NCBI RefSeq assembly: GCF_030867145.1
Contig: NC_134419.1
Coordinates: 3,623,501-3,687,500, forward strand
Length of the DNA stretch: 64,000 bases
From: Opisthocomus hoazin
Lineage: Eukaryota > Chordata > Aves > Opisthocomiformes > Opisthocomidae
Direction: 5' to 3'
Of the stretch, positions 10,461-21,915 are shown piece by piece. Position 1 is the first letter of the stretch, and each line of letters starts with the position of its first letter. The translations under genes and the position numbers were made by a program. The notes under the pieces are model-generated. The model was not told the origin of the DNA. It worked only from the letters and a program-made list of their open reading frames with translations, and made no database searches.

Positions 10461-13400
10461 AAAGGACAGGGGAATTTTCAGGTGGTTCTTGAGTAGAAAT
10501 CTGCAAGATGAAGGGAGGTGATGTCGAGATGAGGTTGTTTGGGTGGGAAGCCGCAGGACAGGACATTGAAGACGTGGCAGAGCTGGGCTTTCTAATACAG
10601 GTGGCAGCAAGGCTTGAACTAACTGCCTTCAAAGTGTAAGAGCTACTGGAGCAGTCAGGATTCGTTCTTGGTATTTACTGTGCATTCCTGGAGGCGATTT
10701 CAAGTCAAATGACACAGGGTAATGTTTGGAGCCCGAAAGGAGGCCTTACAATTAGCTGGTTTTAACAAACCCTCCCAGGAGACCTGTTTTGTTAATGGGT
10801 GGGGTGAAATCTTAGCTGCAATTCCGTCAGCATGTTGGTTTCTTGACTTTGGCAGTGCAATCACACCGCTGCCTTTGCTTTGTTGCATCGATACACGCAC
10901 ATCCATCAACTGCAATGACAGCCCAGGTCATCATTGCAGCTGAAGCTTTACGGCACGCGAAGCCCTCCAGGCAATGTCGCCACTCGGCGAGCCCGGGACA
11001 GCTTGGTTCGCTGATTTGGGAATCAGCCCTGAAACACACCAGTGAGGCCGTGATTTATTTTCAAAAGGCAAATACGGTAGGAGCAGAAGCTCCCCTCACG
11101 TGGAAGCGGCTGCACCCACCGGCCCGACACCCAACGTGGTGCCGTGCTGCCCGAAAGGCACCGCGCTGCAGCTCCGTCCCAAGCCAGCCGTCCGCCAGCC
11201 TCCCTTGCCACCCGATCAACCGCGGGAGAGAACCCTCAGCTGGGTGAAATCTCTTTACCAGCCTTTCACCCTCCCAAACTTCTATGCACTTGCTTAAAAT
11301 ACAGCTCCCCGTCACTAGTTCATGCAGGGAAATTTTTCCAGCAGGAAAACGTACTGTGTAAATGTAAGAAAACAGGGATTTATTTTTTTTTCTGTATCTC
11401 TCCAAACATAGAGCAACACCTAATTAAACATTTATGGCGGCTTAGCACGCTCAATAAAGGAACTGTTGTCTAGAAGCCTCCGAAGCTGCATCTTCTTACA
11501 GTAAGGGAGTGTTTCAAATACAGACTGGCAAGGGAGCAGGTGCAGGAGGCAGTATGGTCCTGTGACACTCAAACACGCAAGATTAAATTATGTCTAATAC
11601 TATAGACTTCACAGCCATATGTTATGAAAATAGCTGTGCTGGGAAACTAGAAATCTTCACAGACACAGCCAAAAATAACCATCTGCAGTGCCTGGAAAGA
11701 GCGGCTTCCCTGGGGGTGGGATTTCTGGACTCTGGGAGGAAGTCTCCCGTGCAGAGCACTAACCCCTGCAGGAAAAAACCTCGCCAACCTCCAGCTGTTG
11801 CTGAATCCCATCAATTACAGCAACTTCCAAACCCTGCAGCCATATCAGCGACAGGCCTATAAATCTGTCAGGGTTCCCGTACTGTCAGAATTATTCTGTG
11901 AATTGAGTGAACGTTGTGCAAATCGTACGCAGACAATGTGCTCCTTCAGCAGCCATCCCGCCCCAGCCAGAGGGATCGCCCGGGGAGGGTCTGCACCCTG
12001 CGCTGGGCTCGTTAGCGAAGCCTGCTTCGTTCTTGAGGGATACGATCCTCGGTCAAACGCCCGATGGCAGGAAAGGGGGGAAGCCATTCACAAAAACGAG
12101 AATACTGGCTATAAAATGTCAAGGCAGGACTGGCTTCACGCAGAAGGAACAGAAATGAATATTTAGGGCTCTGATTATTTGGTGATCGACAGTTCGTGCC
12201 CCCTTTCACAGCCAGAAACATCGGAGCAAATCGTCCAGCTCACTTTATTACGCTGGAAGGGGAATCTGACTCTTCCCACAGCAAACAGCCGGAGACCTTC
12301 ACAAACCCTGAACGATTCCTACTTGACGAGCTACATCTGCCTTCGGAGGATCTCAAATCATTTCATAACCTGTTATTTAACTCCAGTCCTGTTACGTCAG
12401 TGCGCCTGGGGACAGCTCGACCACTGCAGAAACTCAGTCCCTTTGCGAGAGGTCCCTCTCCAGGGCTTGGTGTCTGGCAACGCGGGAGGACGAGTTTGTG
12501 CGGTTTGACGTCAGACCGAGGGGGCGAGGCGGCAGCAGAGCTGCTGTCTCATATCGGGGTGGGATCTTCTTCGCCAGATCGTGCAAACACGGACCGCAGT
12601 GCAGCTTTGTGGAACAGCCCAGAGGAGGAGGGCACCCGGGAGGGGTTCATGGAGTTGCTCCAGCTCCAGTCTCTCCCACGTGAAACCTCGCCCAAAAGCT
12701 TGACCAGTTTTTGCCTAAAAAGCTTCAGATTAGGCATCCTTAAAGATGCAGACTTTAGGAAGAGCAGGAAATAATAAATTAGAAACTGCTACTGTTCTGT
12801 AAACTCCGTGGTAAAGCCCGCAATGAGCTCCTTCTCATTTCAGCTTCCAAAAGGCAAACATCAGCTTGGAGGTCTGAGCCACAGCCCGTGAGCTTCTCAG
12901 TGCACAAACCACGCTGTGCTCCTCCGTCCGGGAGAGTTTATCGGGTCTGAGGACGAGACGTGTAGCTCCTGACACTGCGGGCACTGTGCAGCCTTAGCTC
13001 TCGTTTATCCCTCACTTAACTTAGGAGAAAAAACAGGTGGCTGTGATCCATGAACTTCTGGAGCTACACACTCATCTATTGTACCTAAGAAAATAACAAC
13101 AATTACACCCATAATATAGAGATAAAGCATAACAATATAAACCTGTGCATCTGTACACTGAAATTCTGCCAGAGGTGAGATGGTTCTGTGACCAGGTCAG
13201 AAACAGAACGTTTCTCCTCAAACCTCCTTCAAAGCTCAGTTCTGTCGTGCAGAAAAAAGTAATACTGTGGGAGTTGTCTCATTGCATTGGTAGGGGTGTT
13301 TTCCCTGGATTTTGTCCATTTCTATGTATTTTCTTTCACAACTCACAGCCTGCTGCTCAGTTTAATGTAACAGATGGATCCACAGCTCCGCTGGTAGCGC

Positions 13401-14704
13401 AGGCAGGGCAGTCTTGCATTATGAGCTGGAATTCAAACGAGAAGCCAGGTGCTGTATTGCAAGCCATAATTAAAATAAAATACGAATAAAATCTCTCCCC
13501 GTCTCTGTTGTTAGGTCGGAATAACATGTCCCAGAGCTCACTTCTGGAAGCAGACACAGGAGGAAACACAACCTGCACATTCTTGCACCATCTGCTGGCA
13601 GCATCTCCGTCGACAGACTCACCTAGACCAGGTTTTGTAGTTCCTCTCAGACCTGGACGGGTGCGTCCACATTTAGAGACATGAGGCCACCATTATAAAC
13701 AGTCAAGCTTCAGCTGAGGATTTGTTTTTTAGAAACAATCAAACCACTGTCAGTTCTCCATAGCAGAGCCATTTCTGCAAGGTTTTTAAGGGATTTCGCA
13801 GCAAGGCCTCCGTGACCCGCAGCACAGCCCCAGTAGAGAAGGGGGGCAGAGCCCTTCGTGTCCCTGCAGACCAGGACAGCCCAGCCTCGCCAGCTGCTGG
13901 TGCCGGAGCACCTGAGGAAGAGGTCCAGCCTCGCTGGCCCCGTAGCCTGCTGCCTGCAGATGGTTGTGGCCAAGGTCTCGTCGCCCTCCGGCAAAGCCTT
14001 TGGTGCGGATGGATCCGGGTCTTGTCCCCGTCGCAGAGCCATTGCCTCCGAAACTGCCCCACTCCCTGCTGGAAGCTCTCAGCTGAAGAACAGGATCCAG
14101 TGATGCCTGTCAGCCCATCCCAGAGACTTAATATATATGAAAATTAAACACAGCGCTTTGTTACCGTCAAAGGCATCATAATGCAAGTGAAGTGAATGAA
14201 TCGCTCCAGTAAAAGTGAAACTTTATTGAAGCGTTTATGATGTTGAGGTGCGTGGGAATAGATCGGTTCCCCCTTTCTGCCCCATCCCTTAGTACAAAAA
14301 GGGGCTGTCAGTGGGTCCCGGGAGAGCGGTGTCAAAGAAAAGGAGTGCTGCCTCATGCAGGCTGCAGTCAGTCTGCTCAGTTCACAGCTCCAGGCAGACA
14401 TTTACACCAGTAAATGCCCTTGCTTGGCTTCTAAAGAGGGTTGGCAGTTTTATACCAAGTAACGTCTTTGTCTATGGGAAGCCGGCGAAGCCGAGGGGCC
14501 ACATTTCACCCTTCAGCCCGGAGGATGGAACCGCAGGAGCCTGGGGAAATGCTCTTCTCTAGGCACAGCTCCCCAGGGCTGTGACAGATAAGCTGTCCCC
14601 TGAGCCAGCAGGCCCTAAACACTGTTAAAGCACAGAAACTCCCAGCACGGTGGGTCAGCGTGGATGAGTCAGACCATCGCTTGGACCAGAGTGACAAGTC
14701 CTAT
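10461..14704. other. Intergenic stretch without recognised genes
   Basis: This is unique sequence of mixed composition. The longest plus-strand open frame (12196-12774, from a GTG) has no recognisable domain and no splice or start context that would support it. No repeat family was recognised. Confidence 0.55.
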
Positions 14705-14880
14705 GTTCGGGGTTGGAAGGGACCTCTGTGGGTCACCCAGTCCAACCCCCTGCCGAAGCAGTGTCATCTACAGTAGGCTGTAGAGGACCTTGTCCAGGCA
14801 GGTCTTGAATATCTCCAGAGAAGGAGACTCCACAACCTCCCTGGGCAGCCTGGGCCAGGGCTCCGTCACCCGCAGAGTGA
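14705..14880 (-). repeat. CR1 LINE fragment, minus orientation (first of an abutting pair)
   Basis: The sequence from gttcggggttggaagggacc to cgtcacccgcagagtga is the complement of the CR1 3' region. It stops in the middle of the ORF2 tail, exactly where a second CR1 3' end begins. Confidence 0.93.
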
Positions 14881-15117
14881 ATCACAGAATCACAGAATCA
14901 CAGAATAGTAGGGGTTGGAAGGGACCTCTGTGGGTCATCTAGTCCAACCCCCCTGCCGAAGCAGGGTCACCTACAGCAGGCTGCACAGGATCTTGTCCAG
15001 GCGGGTCTTGAATATCTCCAGAGAAGGAGACTCCACAACCTCGCTGGGCAGCCTGTTCCAGTGCTCCGTCACCCTCAGAGGGAAGAAGTTCTTCCTCATG
15101 TTCAGACGGAACTTCCT
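14881..15117 (-). repeat. CR1 LINE fragment, minus orientation (second of the pair)
   Basis: This copy starts with three antisense 3' octamer units (atcacaga repeated) and runs to the complement of the KFRLNMRK codons, where it is truncated. It directly abuts the preceding copy in the same orientation. Confidence 0.93.
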
Positions 15118-15840
15118 ATAATTCTGTGACTAAAAATCCAGAAAATCCAAGGCTGAGGCAGAGGACAGCTGAGCATCTCTCCGTTCCGTGTGGAAGTGTT
15201 GTCTCTCTGTGAAGACCTTCATCACAGTAAGCCCAAGGTCGTGAACACATGCCCACTCGCTCCCTGGGAAGCTGTCACACTTGGCTGCCGGCACCGGCAC
15301 GGGCACAGCAGCCTGTGCTGCTGCCGGGCTGGGTGAGGACGTGCAGGCAGAGCAGGTCTGGATGGTCTCTGGAATCGGAGCTCATCACCCTTCAGTCCTT
15401 TATTGCTTTCCTCTAAAATCAAAATATTCCTGGCACGTGGTAAAAGCCAGCACCCTCGACACAGAGCCGAGGTGCTGAACGAAGGCGCTCGTGTCTTTAT
15501 TGTGACCTTGGCTTGCTTTCAGTAAGTACGGCAAGAAAACAGCTCTTTAAGAGGCACGGAAAGAGCGGCCCATCAGCAGCACACACAGCACGCAGGGACA
15601 CGCGCCGCGTGCGTGCTGCAGAGCAGTGCCGAGCAGAGCTCTCGTCCTCCCCCAGTAACCGGCTCGTTTGGGCGACCTGTTGGTGCATGGGCACAGGGCT
15701 CCGTGCCGGCCAGCTCACTCCATCTCTCAGCGAGCTGCCCTGCAGACGTGCCCTTTGCCGGGACAGTGCCTGCACCAGCTGGGTAAATCCATGTTCTGCG
15801 CAGTGTATCTCTTTTTAGTGCAGAAACATGCGAAATGCAG
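15118..15840. other. Unique spacer between CR1 copies
   Basis: This 0.7 kb stretch is GC-moderate and unique, with no gene or repeat that I can support. Confidence 0.6.
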
Positions 15841-16160
15841 TCACAGAATCACAGAATGTTCGGGGTTGGAAGGGACCTCTGTGGGTCACCCAGTCCAACC
15901 CCCTGCCGAAGCAGGGTCACCCACACCCGGCTGCACAGGACCACGTCCAGGCGGGGCTGGAATATCTCCAGAGCAGGAGACTCCACAACCTCCCTGGGCA
16001 GCCTGGGCCAGGGCTCCATCACCCTCAGAGGGAAGAAGTTCTTCCTCATGTTCAGCTGGAACTTCCTCTGCTCCAGTTTGTGCCCATTGCCCCTTGTCCT
16101 GTCACTGGGCACCACTGAAAAGAGTTTGGCCCCGTCCTCCTAACACCCACCCTGCAGATA
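15841..16160 (-). repeat. CR1 LINE fragment, minus orientation
   Basis: The copy begins with tcacagaatcacagaatgtt and the antisense block ggttggaagggacctctgtg. It extends to the complement of [12 protein letters not shown] and is truncated there. Confidence 0.95.
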
Positions 16161-16695
16161 TTTGTAAGCAGTAGCTGGAGACTGGGAGGGCTGATAGGAA
16201 ACAGCAACAGAAAATACAGCGATAAAAGTGGATTTACAGAAAAATGCAAATTGTACTTCACAAGATACATGTTTAACTGAAATAAGGACTTCCCTTTCTT
16301 TAAGTGGATTCGGGGTCTATAAACGGATGTCTGAATTGCAGCTATGGCTGCACCAGTGCTGACTGCACTACAAGCAATGGCATTTCTTGTTTGTGCTTGC
16401 AAAGACATCGCAATTTCTTTTAGGCAACATGACCGTAGCAAATTGATTTGCGAGGCAAGCTCACATGGTTTCATTTGAACGTTGCGAGACTGATCCATGT
16501 GTCACAAGCAAAGGCAGCATTTTCATACCTATTTGGGGATCGCTGGATGTGGCAGCCCAGAACACCACAGGGCTGGCGGCTTTTGAATGAGCATGAGGTT
16601 GGTTCCTGGTGGTTTCATCTGCTTCTTCCAGCTGTGGAGGTCACGCCTACCCTCCACATTTTTTTCTGCCCGCATCCAGCTGGCTGGGGTGCGTA
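16161..16695. other. Unique spacer
   Basis: About 0.5 kb of unique A/T-leaning sequence in which I recognise nothing. Confidence 0.55.
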
Positions 16696-16760
16696 GGTAT
16701 CCTGGTTTTGGCTAAAATAGAACTGATTCTCTTTCAGTGAATCTTCCTAGCGCAAGTGCT
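16696..16760 (+). mobile_element. Probable ERVL-type LTR scrap
   Basis: The stretch starting tatcctggttttggctaaaa and continuing with atagaactgattctctttc resembles the start of avian ERVL-type long terminal repeats, recognised from memory of the family. Only the first few dozen bases are visible, and a CR1 copy begins just downstream. No viral coding sequence is present. Confidence 0.4.
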
Positions 16761-16770
16761 TGGTTGGGCA

Positions 16771-17319
16771 TGAGGCCTCATCTGGAGTACTGTGTCCAGT
16801 GCTGGGCTCCCCAGTTCAAGAAAGATGAGGAGCTACTGGAGAGAGTCCAGCGAAGGGCTATAAGGATGGTGAGGGGACTGGAACATCTCTCCTACGAGGA
16901 GAGGCTGAGGGAGCTGGGCTTGTTCAGCCTGGAGAAGAGAAGGCTATGAGGGGACCTAATATATACTTACAAATATCTGAAGGGTGGGTGTCAGGAGGAT
17001 GGGGCCAAGCTCTTTCCAGTGGTGCCCAGCAACAGGACAAGGGGCAATGGGCACAAACTGAAGCACAGGAAGTTCCATCTGAACATGTGGAAGAACTTCT
17101 TCCCTCTGAGGGTGATGGAGCCCTGGCCCAGGCTGCCCAGGGAGATTGTGGAGTCTCCTTCTCTGGAGATATTCAAGACCTGCCCAGACAAGGTCCTCTA
17201 CAGCCTACTGTAGGTGACCCTGCTTCGGCAGGAGAGTTGGACTAGATGACCCACAGAGGTCCCTTCCAAGCCCTACCATTCTGTGATTCTGTGATTCTGT
17301 GATTCTGTGATTCTGTGAA
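16771..17319 (+). repeat. CR1 LINE fragment, plus orientation
   Basis: This copy encodes the ORF2 C-terminus from [20 protein letters not shown] to [13 protein letters not shown], with a stop at the end of the first block (ggctatgagggg, lost reading frame). It ends in four TTCTGTGA units. Confidence 0.95.
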
Positions 17320-18339
17320 AGGGGGTGCACAGGTAGGGAAACATCTCAGGTGTTTTTAGGTATTGTGATAATCACGGCGTGGTCCATAAAATCTTCCCAA
17401 GTCGAGCTACTTCGCTAGGTTGGATGCCTGCAGCACCCAGATGCTTGCAGCAGCATTTTGCCCCACTCACGCTACCGACCACAAAGCGATGGTGGAAGGC
17501 CAGAGCCGTGCCAGCTGTGTGCGGGTGGATGGGGCAGGACTTCAGCGTTCGTAGACCGTACAAGGCAGCTCCTGTGAGCCCAGCAACGGGGGAGCCCTCT
17601 GCAGAGACTCTACAAAAATGGATGTTGGCACAATCCTAACATCGTGTAGAACAATAGTGATTTTGTACTGCGTTTCCAAAAGGGCTCGATCCCATCAGCC
17701 CCTGGCCCCGTCACTGCAGGCTCTGAACACAACATCAGCTTCGTCTTCCTCCCAGCGCGGGGTGGGAGAGACCCAGCAGCAGCTCCGGGGGGGATGCATC
17801 CCACCGCCGGAGGGAAACTGCTGCCCCCGGGGAGACCCTTAACCACCCCCCGAACCGCCACCCACCACAGATAGGAAAAGCTAAATCAGATGGTGAAAGA
17901 CTGTAGGAAGCCGCATTCTTCTTCTTGCTCTTTTCTCCTTTTGTACTGACCTTTGAAAATGAGACCACTTTAAACCACCCGGACTGGTGCAGCCCTTGGG
18001 CGGGATCCGACTCGCAGCGTTTCAGGCGGCAGCGCTGACCTCTCGCCGTGGAATTTCACCTAGTAATTTCTGCGGCAGAAAGAAGTCCTCCGAGCGGGTT
18101 GTCTGGCTTCAGGAGTAAATTTAAGTGCCTGTGGCTTGACAAATAAACATTCTGAAAGCGCTTAATGACTCACAACCTCGCCTAAGAATAGCTGAACTCT
18201 GCAAGACCGAAATACATAGCGGAGAGCAGGGCCTCTGCCGCTGCCCGAGCGTGGGGCTGCACGACGCGGTGGGAGAAGGGGAGGGAGAGGCTGCGGCTGC
18301 ATTCCTGCCGTCCCCTCCCGGCTCCTGGCAAGCCGTGTA
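17320..18339. other. Unique spacer
   Basis: This 1 kb stretch is GC-rich in its middle part, unique, and without a supportable gene or repeat. Confidence 0.55.
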
Positions 18340-18540
18340 GAATCACAGAATCATTAAGTTTGGAAAAGAACTCGAAGATCATCAAGTCCAACCGTCAGCC
18401 CATCACCACCACGCCTGCTAAACCATGTCCTGAAGTGCCGCCTCTACACGTTTTTTGAACCCCTCCAGGCATCTCGGGGGCTTCTTCCGCCAAGGTGTGC
18501 GATAGCTACCTTGGAGCTCTCCTCCACAAACTCACCTCAT
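18340..18540 (-). repeat. CR1 fragment of a different subfamily, minus orientation
   Basis: The sequence aatcacagaatcattaagtt followed by gatcatcaagtccaaccgtc is the antisense 3' end of an older CR1 subfamily, distinct from the 'gggacctctgtgggtca' type elsewhere in the window. It is more diverged, and the right boundary is uncertain. Confidence 0.8.
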
Positions 18541-20104
18541 CTGTTTTAAACAATTTCTTGTGTTTCATTTATACACACAGCAAAGTACTCCTGGTTGTAG
18601 CCTGGCTGTTTGAAAGCGCTGTTGTTCTCTTGGAGTAAAGAGGGGTTGTGGAAGTTTTGTGGATATACCTGTTACACTTCTGAGCGCCTAACGCTTCACA
18701 GAAGAGAGATTCTTTGTCTTCAAGTTATCGAGCAAGTGAAACCTCAGTGGCTGAAAAGGGGAACTGATTTTGATTCTGCTTGCTCAAAAGTGGTTTTTTG
18801 GGTAGTTGTTGCTTGCCCTTCTGGGGCGCGCTTGCAGAAGTGTGTGCGCTGTGAACTGCCACCGCTTCACTGCTTACCCCCCCGCACGTTTCTGAGCGCT
18901 TTAACCTAACCCCAGGGAACACAGAACAAAACACAAGTTCAGCCGAACATCTGCGACCACAAGAGCTTCCTGTAGGTGCCCGAAGTTTCTGCTGCAAAAA
19001 GCCTCGCCGTTGTCATCGGGGCTCGGGGGTCGCCACGGCTCTGGGGATGAGCCTAAGGGACGGGGAATGGTTTGGCTGCTCCTCCCGGGAGCGGCAGGAG
19101 AGGAGCTCCGCCTCGAAGGCCGCGACTGCACATCAAAGTAGGTTTGTTGTGGAGGAACAGGAGAAGAAAATACTGTAGGAGCCACCTCCCGCCTCCACCA
19201 GCCTTTCTTTTTGATAGCTGTCTTCCTGCTGTCGTGGTCCCTCTCTTCTGGGCCCTGCCAAAATAACCTGAGCAGCAGGGGTGCGGGTTGTCCTCATGGC
19301 GCGAAGCCCTGAGGCTCCCCCGAGACGCACTTTTCCCTCGATTCTTTGATCTGTTCTTAAAATCGCCAGGAAATGTCTTCCTCTCGTTCAGCGCCCGAGC
19401 CCCTCGCATGGGAGTGAGGGGAGACGGAGCTGGGCACCCACCTTGTCCGAGCAGAGCCCCAGTCACTCCCAAGCTGGGTAACGGGGGGCATTTATCCCCC
19501 CCCACCCTGGCTTTGCCAGGAGCCTGGGCACTGCCAGGGGGCTCCGGCCTCTCCTGGCAGACCCCAGCCCTCAGATACCCTCCAGGGCTGACCCCGCACC
19601 GAGCTGTGCCTCGGGGCGCCCGCTCCAGCCCCCGCCACCCACAGACCCACCGGAGCCGGGCACGGACAACCGCTCTGCTCCACTCGCAGCCCCCCGGATG
19701 GAGACGGAGACCCAAGAGGTGCAAACGGCCGCGTCGGTGGGACCGCGGGAGACTCCGATTTACGGCATTTCCCACCCAGAGCCAAGACGCGTTTGGGCTC
19801 CTCCTCAGCGTCCCCGGTGGGTGCTGAGTTCGTGGCATCGCCGGAGCCGCTGCAGCCTGGAGCAGCGCGGGGGTTTGCCTCTATGTCTCCGGAGAAGCGA
19901 AATCAAAAGCTTCAGCTGAAGGTGAAGGTGTGATTGCAGGTCACTGATTTCTGCCCGTCCCCAGAGCCCACAAAAGAACCGCCATCGCAGCAACCGGGTC
20001 GCACGTGAGCCTTGCGGGGTAAGGCACACGATGGGGCTCAAAAGCTAAACCTCAGAGCACGTTTTCTTTGCGTTTTCCATGCCATCACATTGAGGTGCAA
20101 GGGA
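18541..20104. other. Unique, partly GC-rich spacer
   Basis: The region 19000-19900 is GC-rich but has no coherent coding frame or splice pattern. I see no repeat family here. Confidence 0.5.
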
Positions 20105-20877
20105 CTGACACAACCTGGGGAGGGTGGTCCTGCACCTGGGGAGGAACAACCCCATGCACCAGTACAGGTTTGGGGCGGACCTGCTGGAGAGCAGCTCTGC
20201 GGAGAGGGACCTGGGAGTGCTGGGGGATGACAGGGTGACCGTGAGCCAGCAGTGTGCCCTGGGTGCCAAGAAGGCCAATGGGATCCTGGGGTGCATCACG
20301 AGGAGTGTGGCCAGCAGGTCGAGGGAGGTTCTCCTCCCCCTCTGCTCTGCCCTGGGGAGGCCCCATCTGCAGTGCTGTGTCCAGTGCTGGGCTCCCCACT
20401 TCAAGAAAGATGAGGAGCTACTGGAGAGAGTCCAGCGGAGGGCTGCGAGGATGGTGAGGGGACTGGAGCATCTCTCCTATGAGGAGAGGCTGAGGGAGCT
20501 GGGCTTGTTCAGCCTGAAGAAGAGAAGGCTGAGAGGGGACCTAATAAATGTTTATAAATATCTGCAGGGTGGGTGTCAAGAGGATGGGGCCAGACTCTTT
20601 CCAGTGGTGCCCAGTGACAGGACAAGGGGCAACGGGCACAAACTGAAGCAGAGGAAGCTTCAGCTGACCATGAGGAAGAACTTCTTCCCTCTGAGGGTGA
20701 CGGAGCCCTGGCCCAGGCTGCCCAGGGAGGCTGTGGAGTCTCCTTCTCTGGAGATATTCAAGACCCGCCTGGATGCGGTGCTGTGCAGCCTGCTCTGGGT
20801 GACCCTGCTTGGGCAGGGGGTTGGGCTGGGTGACCCACAGAGGTCCCTTCCCACCCCGACCAGTCTGTGACTCTGTG
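20105..20877 (+). repeat. CR1 LINE fragment, plus orientation, long copy
   Basis: An uninterrupted frame from 20124 to 20870 encodes the ORF2 C-terminal region ([20 protein letters not shown] to the end). It ends with a degraded octamer tail (cagtctgtgactctgtgaaa). It lies only about 190 bases upstream of the CpG island at 21.1 kb. Confidence 0.95.
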
Positions 20878-21059
20878 AAACCCAACAGCGCCGAGGGGCT
20901 GAGCCGCGGGACGGCTGCCACGAGCCCAGCGCCAGCTCCGCGGGGTTCCCCTTCCCGCCGCCCGCGCTCTGCATCGGTGCAAACAGGATGAGCTACAAAA
21001 GCACAACCAAAAAAAAACCAACAACAAAACCCCACCAAAAACACCCCGAAAAAGTGGAT

Positions 21060-21540
21060 TTCTGGCCTCCCGCGCAGCCTCTCCCCTTGGCCTCCCGTGG
21101 CTCCGCCCCCTCCCCGCTTGGCCCCGCCTCCTCCCGCCTGGCCCCGCCCCCGGGCACCGCCCGCCGAGGCAGCGGGGCCGCCGGCAGCGCCGCGATCGTT
21201 CCGCAGCTCCCAGGTACGGCCGGGACCGGGCGGGGGGGCCGAGGTCCCGCCGTCCGCGCCGGGGGTGCTTTGGGGGGGTGCGGCCGTGGGCGCGGGGGTG
21301 CGGCGGGGGACGCGTTGGGAGCGCCGGGGGGGGCTGCGGGGGGCGGCTGAGCGGGACGGGAGCGCTTCCAGCGCAGCCTCCGGGTGCGGGACGGGGGCCC
21401 GGAGCGGGGCCGGGCGGCGGGGAGAGGGCAAGAGGGCTCCGAGCCGTGGCGGGACCCCCGGGTGTCACCGTGTGCGGGCTGGGCAATGTGGCGGATGTCG
21501 GCGGGACCCCAGAGCAGCCAGAGCTGCGTTTTGGCCCTGA
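21060..21540 (+). promoter_or_regulatory. CpG island with GC boxes; candidate KANK4 promoter and non-coding first exon
   Basis: A CpG island opens with several GC boxes in tandem (GGCTCCGCCCC, GGCCCCGCC twice) at about 21106-21152. Within 60 bases there is a strong donor, CTCCCAG|gtacgg, with the exon end at 21213. KANK4 needs an upstream non-coding exon because its start-codon exon begins at a splice acceptor (34453), and no other plus-strand island up to that point has as good a promoter-plus-donor arrangement. The assignment is inference; a separate lncRNA or another start site remain possible. Confidence 0.5.
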
Positions 21541-21545
21541 AGCCG

Positions 21546-21915
21546 CAGCCTGAACCCTTCCCCAGCCTGAACCCTTCCCCAGCCTGAATCCCTCCCCAGC
21601 CTGAACCCTTCCCCATCCTGAACCCTTCCCCATCCTGAACCCCTCCCCAGAACCCTTCCCCAGACCGAATCCCTCCCCAGCCTGAACCCTTCCCCAGCCT
21701 GAACCCTTCCCCAGCCTGAATCCCTCCCCAGCCTGAACCCCTCCCCAGCCTGAACCCCTCCCCAGCCTGAATCCCTCCCCAGCCTGAATCCCTCCCCAGC
21801 CTGAACCCCTCCCCAGCCTGAACCCCTCCCCAGCCTGAACCCCTCCCCAGAACCCTTCCCCAGCCTGAACCCTTCCCCAGCCTGAAGCCCTTCCCAGCCT
21901 GAAGCCCTCCCCAGC
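21546..21915. repeat. 17-bp minisatellite (about 21 units)
   Basis: The unit is AGCCTGAACCCCTCCCC, with CCTT/CCCT and AAC/AAT variants. At least three shortened units lack GCCT (for example at 21647-21660). The unit is not a multiple of three, so the long Gly-rich minus-strand frame through it is a composition artefact. It starts about 330 bases downstream of the candidate KANK4 first exon. Confidence 0.95.

Noticed and set aside
12196-12774. 192-codon plus-strand frame
   Set aside because: It starts from GTG, has no recognisable domain, no splice or polyadenylation context, and lies in unique intergenic DNA. It could be a chance frame.
20124-20870. 248-residue protein repeated in similar form at 24.6, 26.3, 33.4, 35.1, 50.6, 51.6 and 53.0 kb, which looks like a novel gene family
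   Set aside because: All copies are the C-terminal part of CR1 ORF2 with the CR1 octamer tail; they are truncated LINEs.
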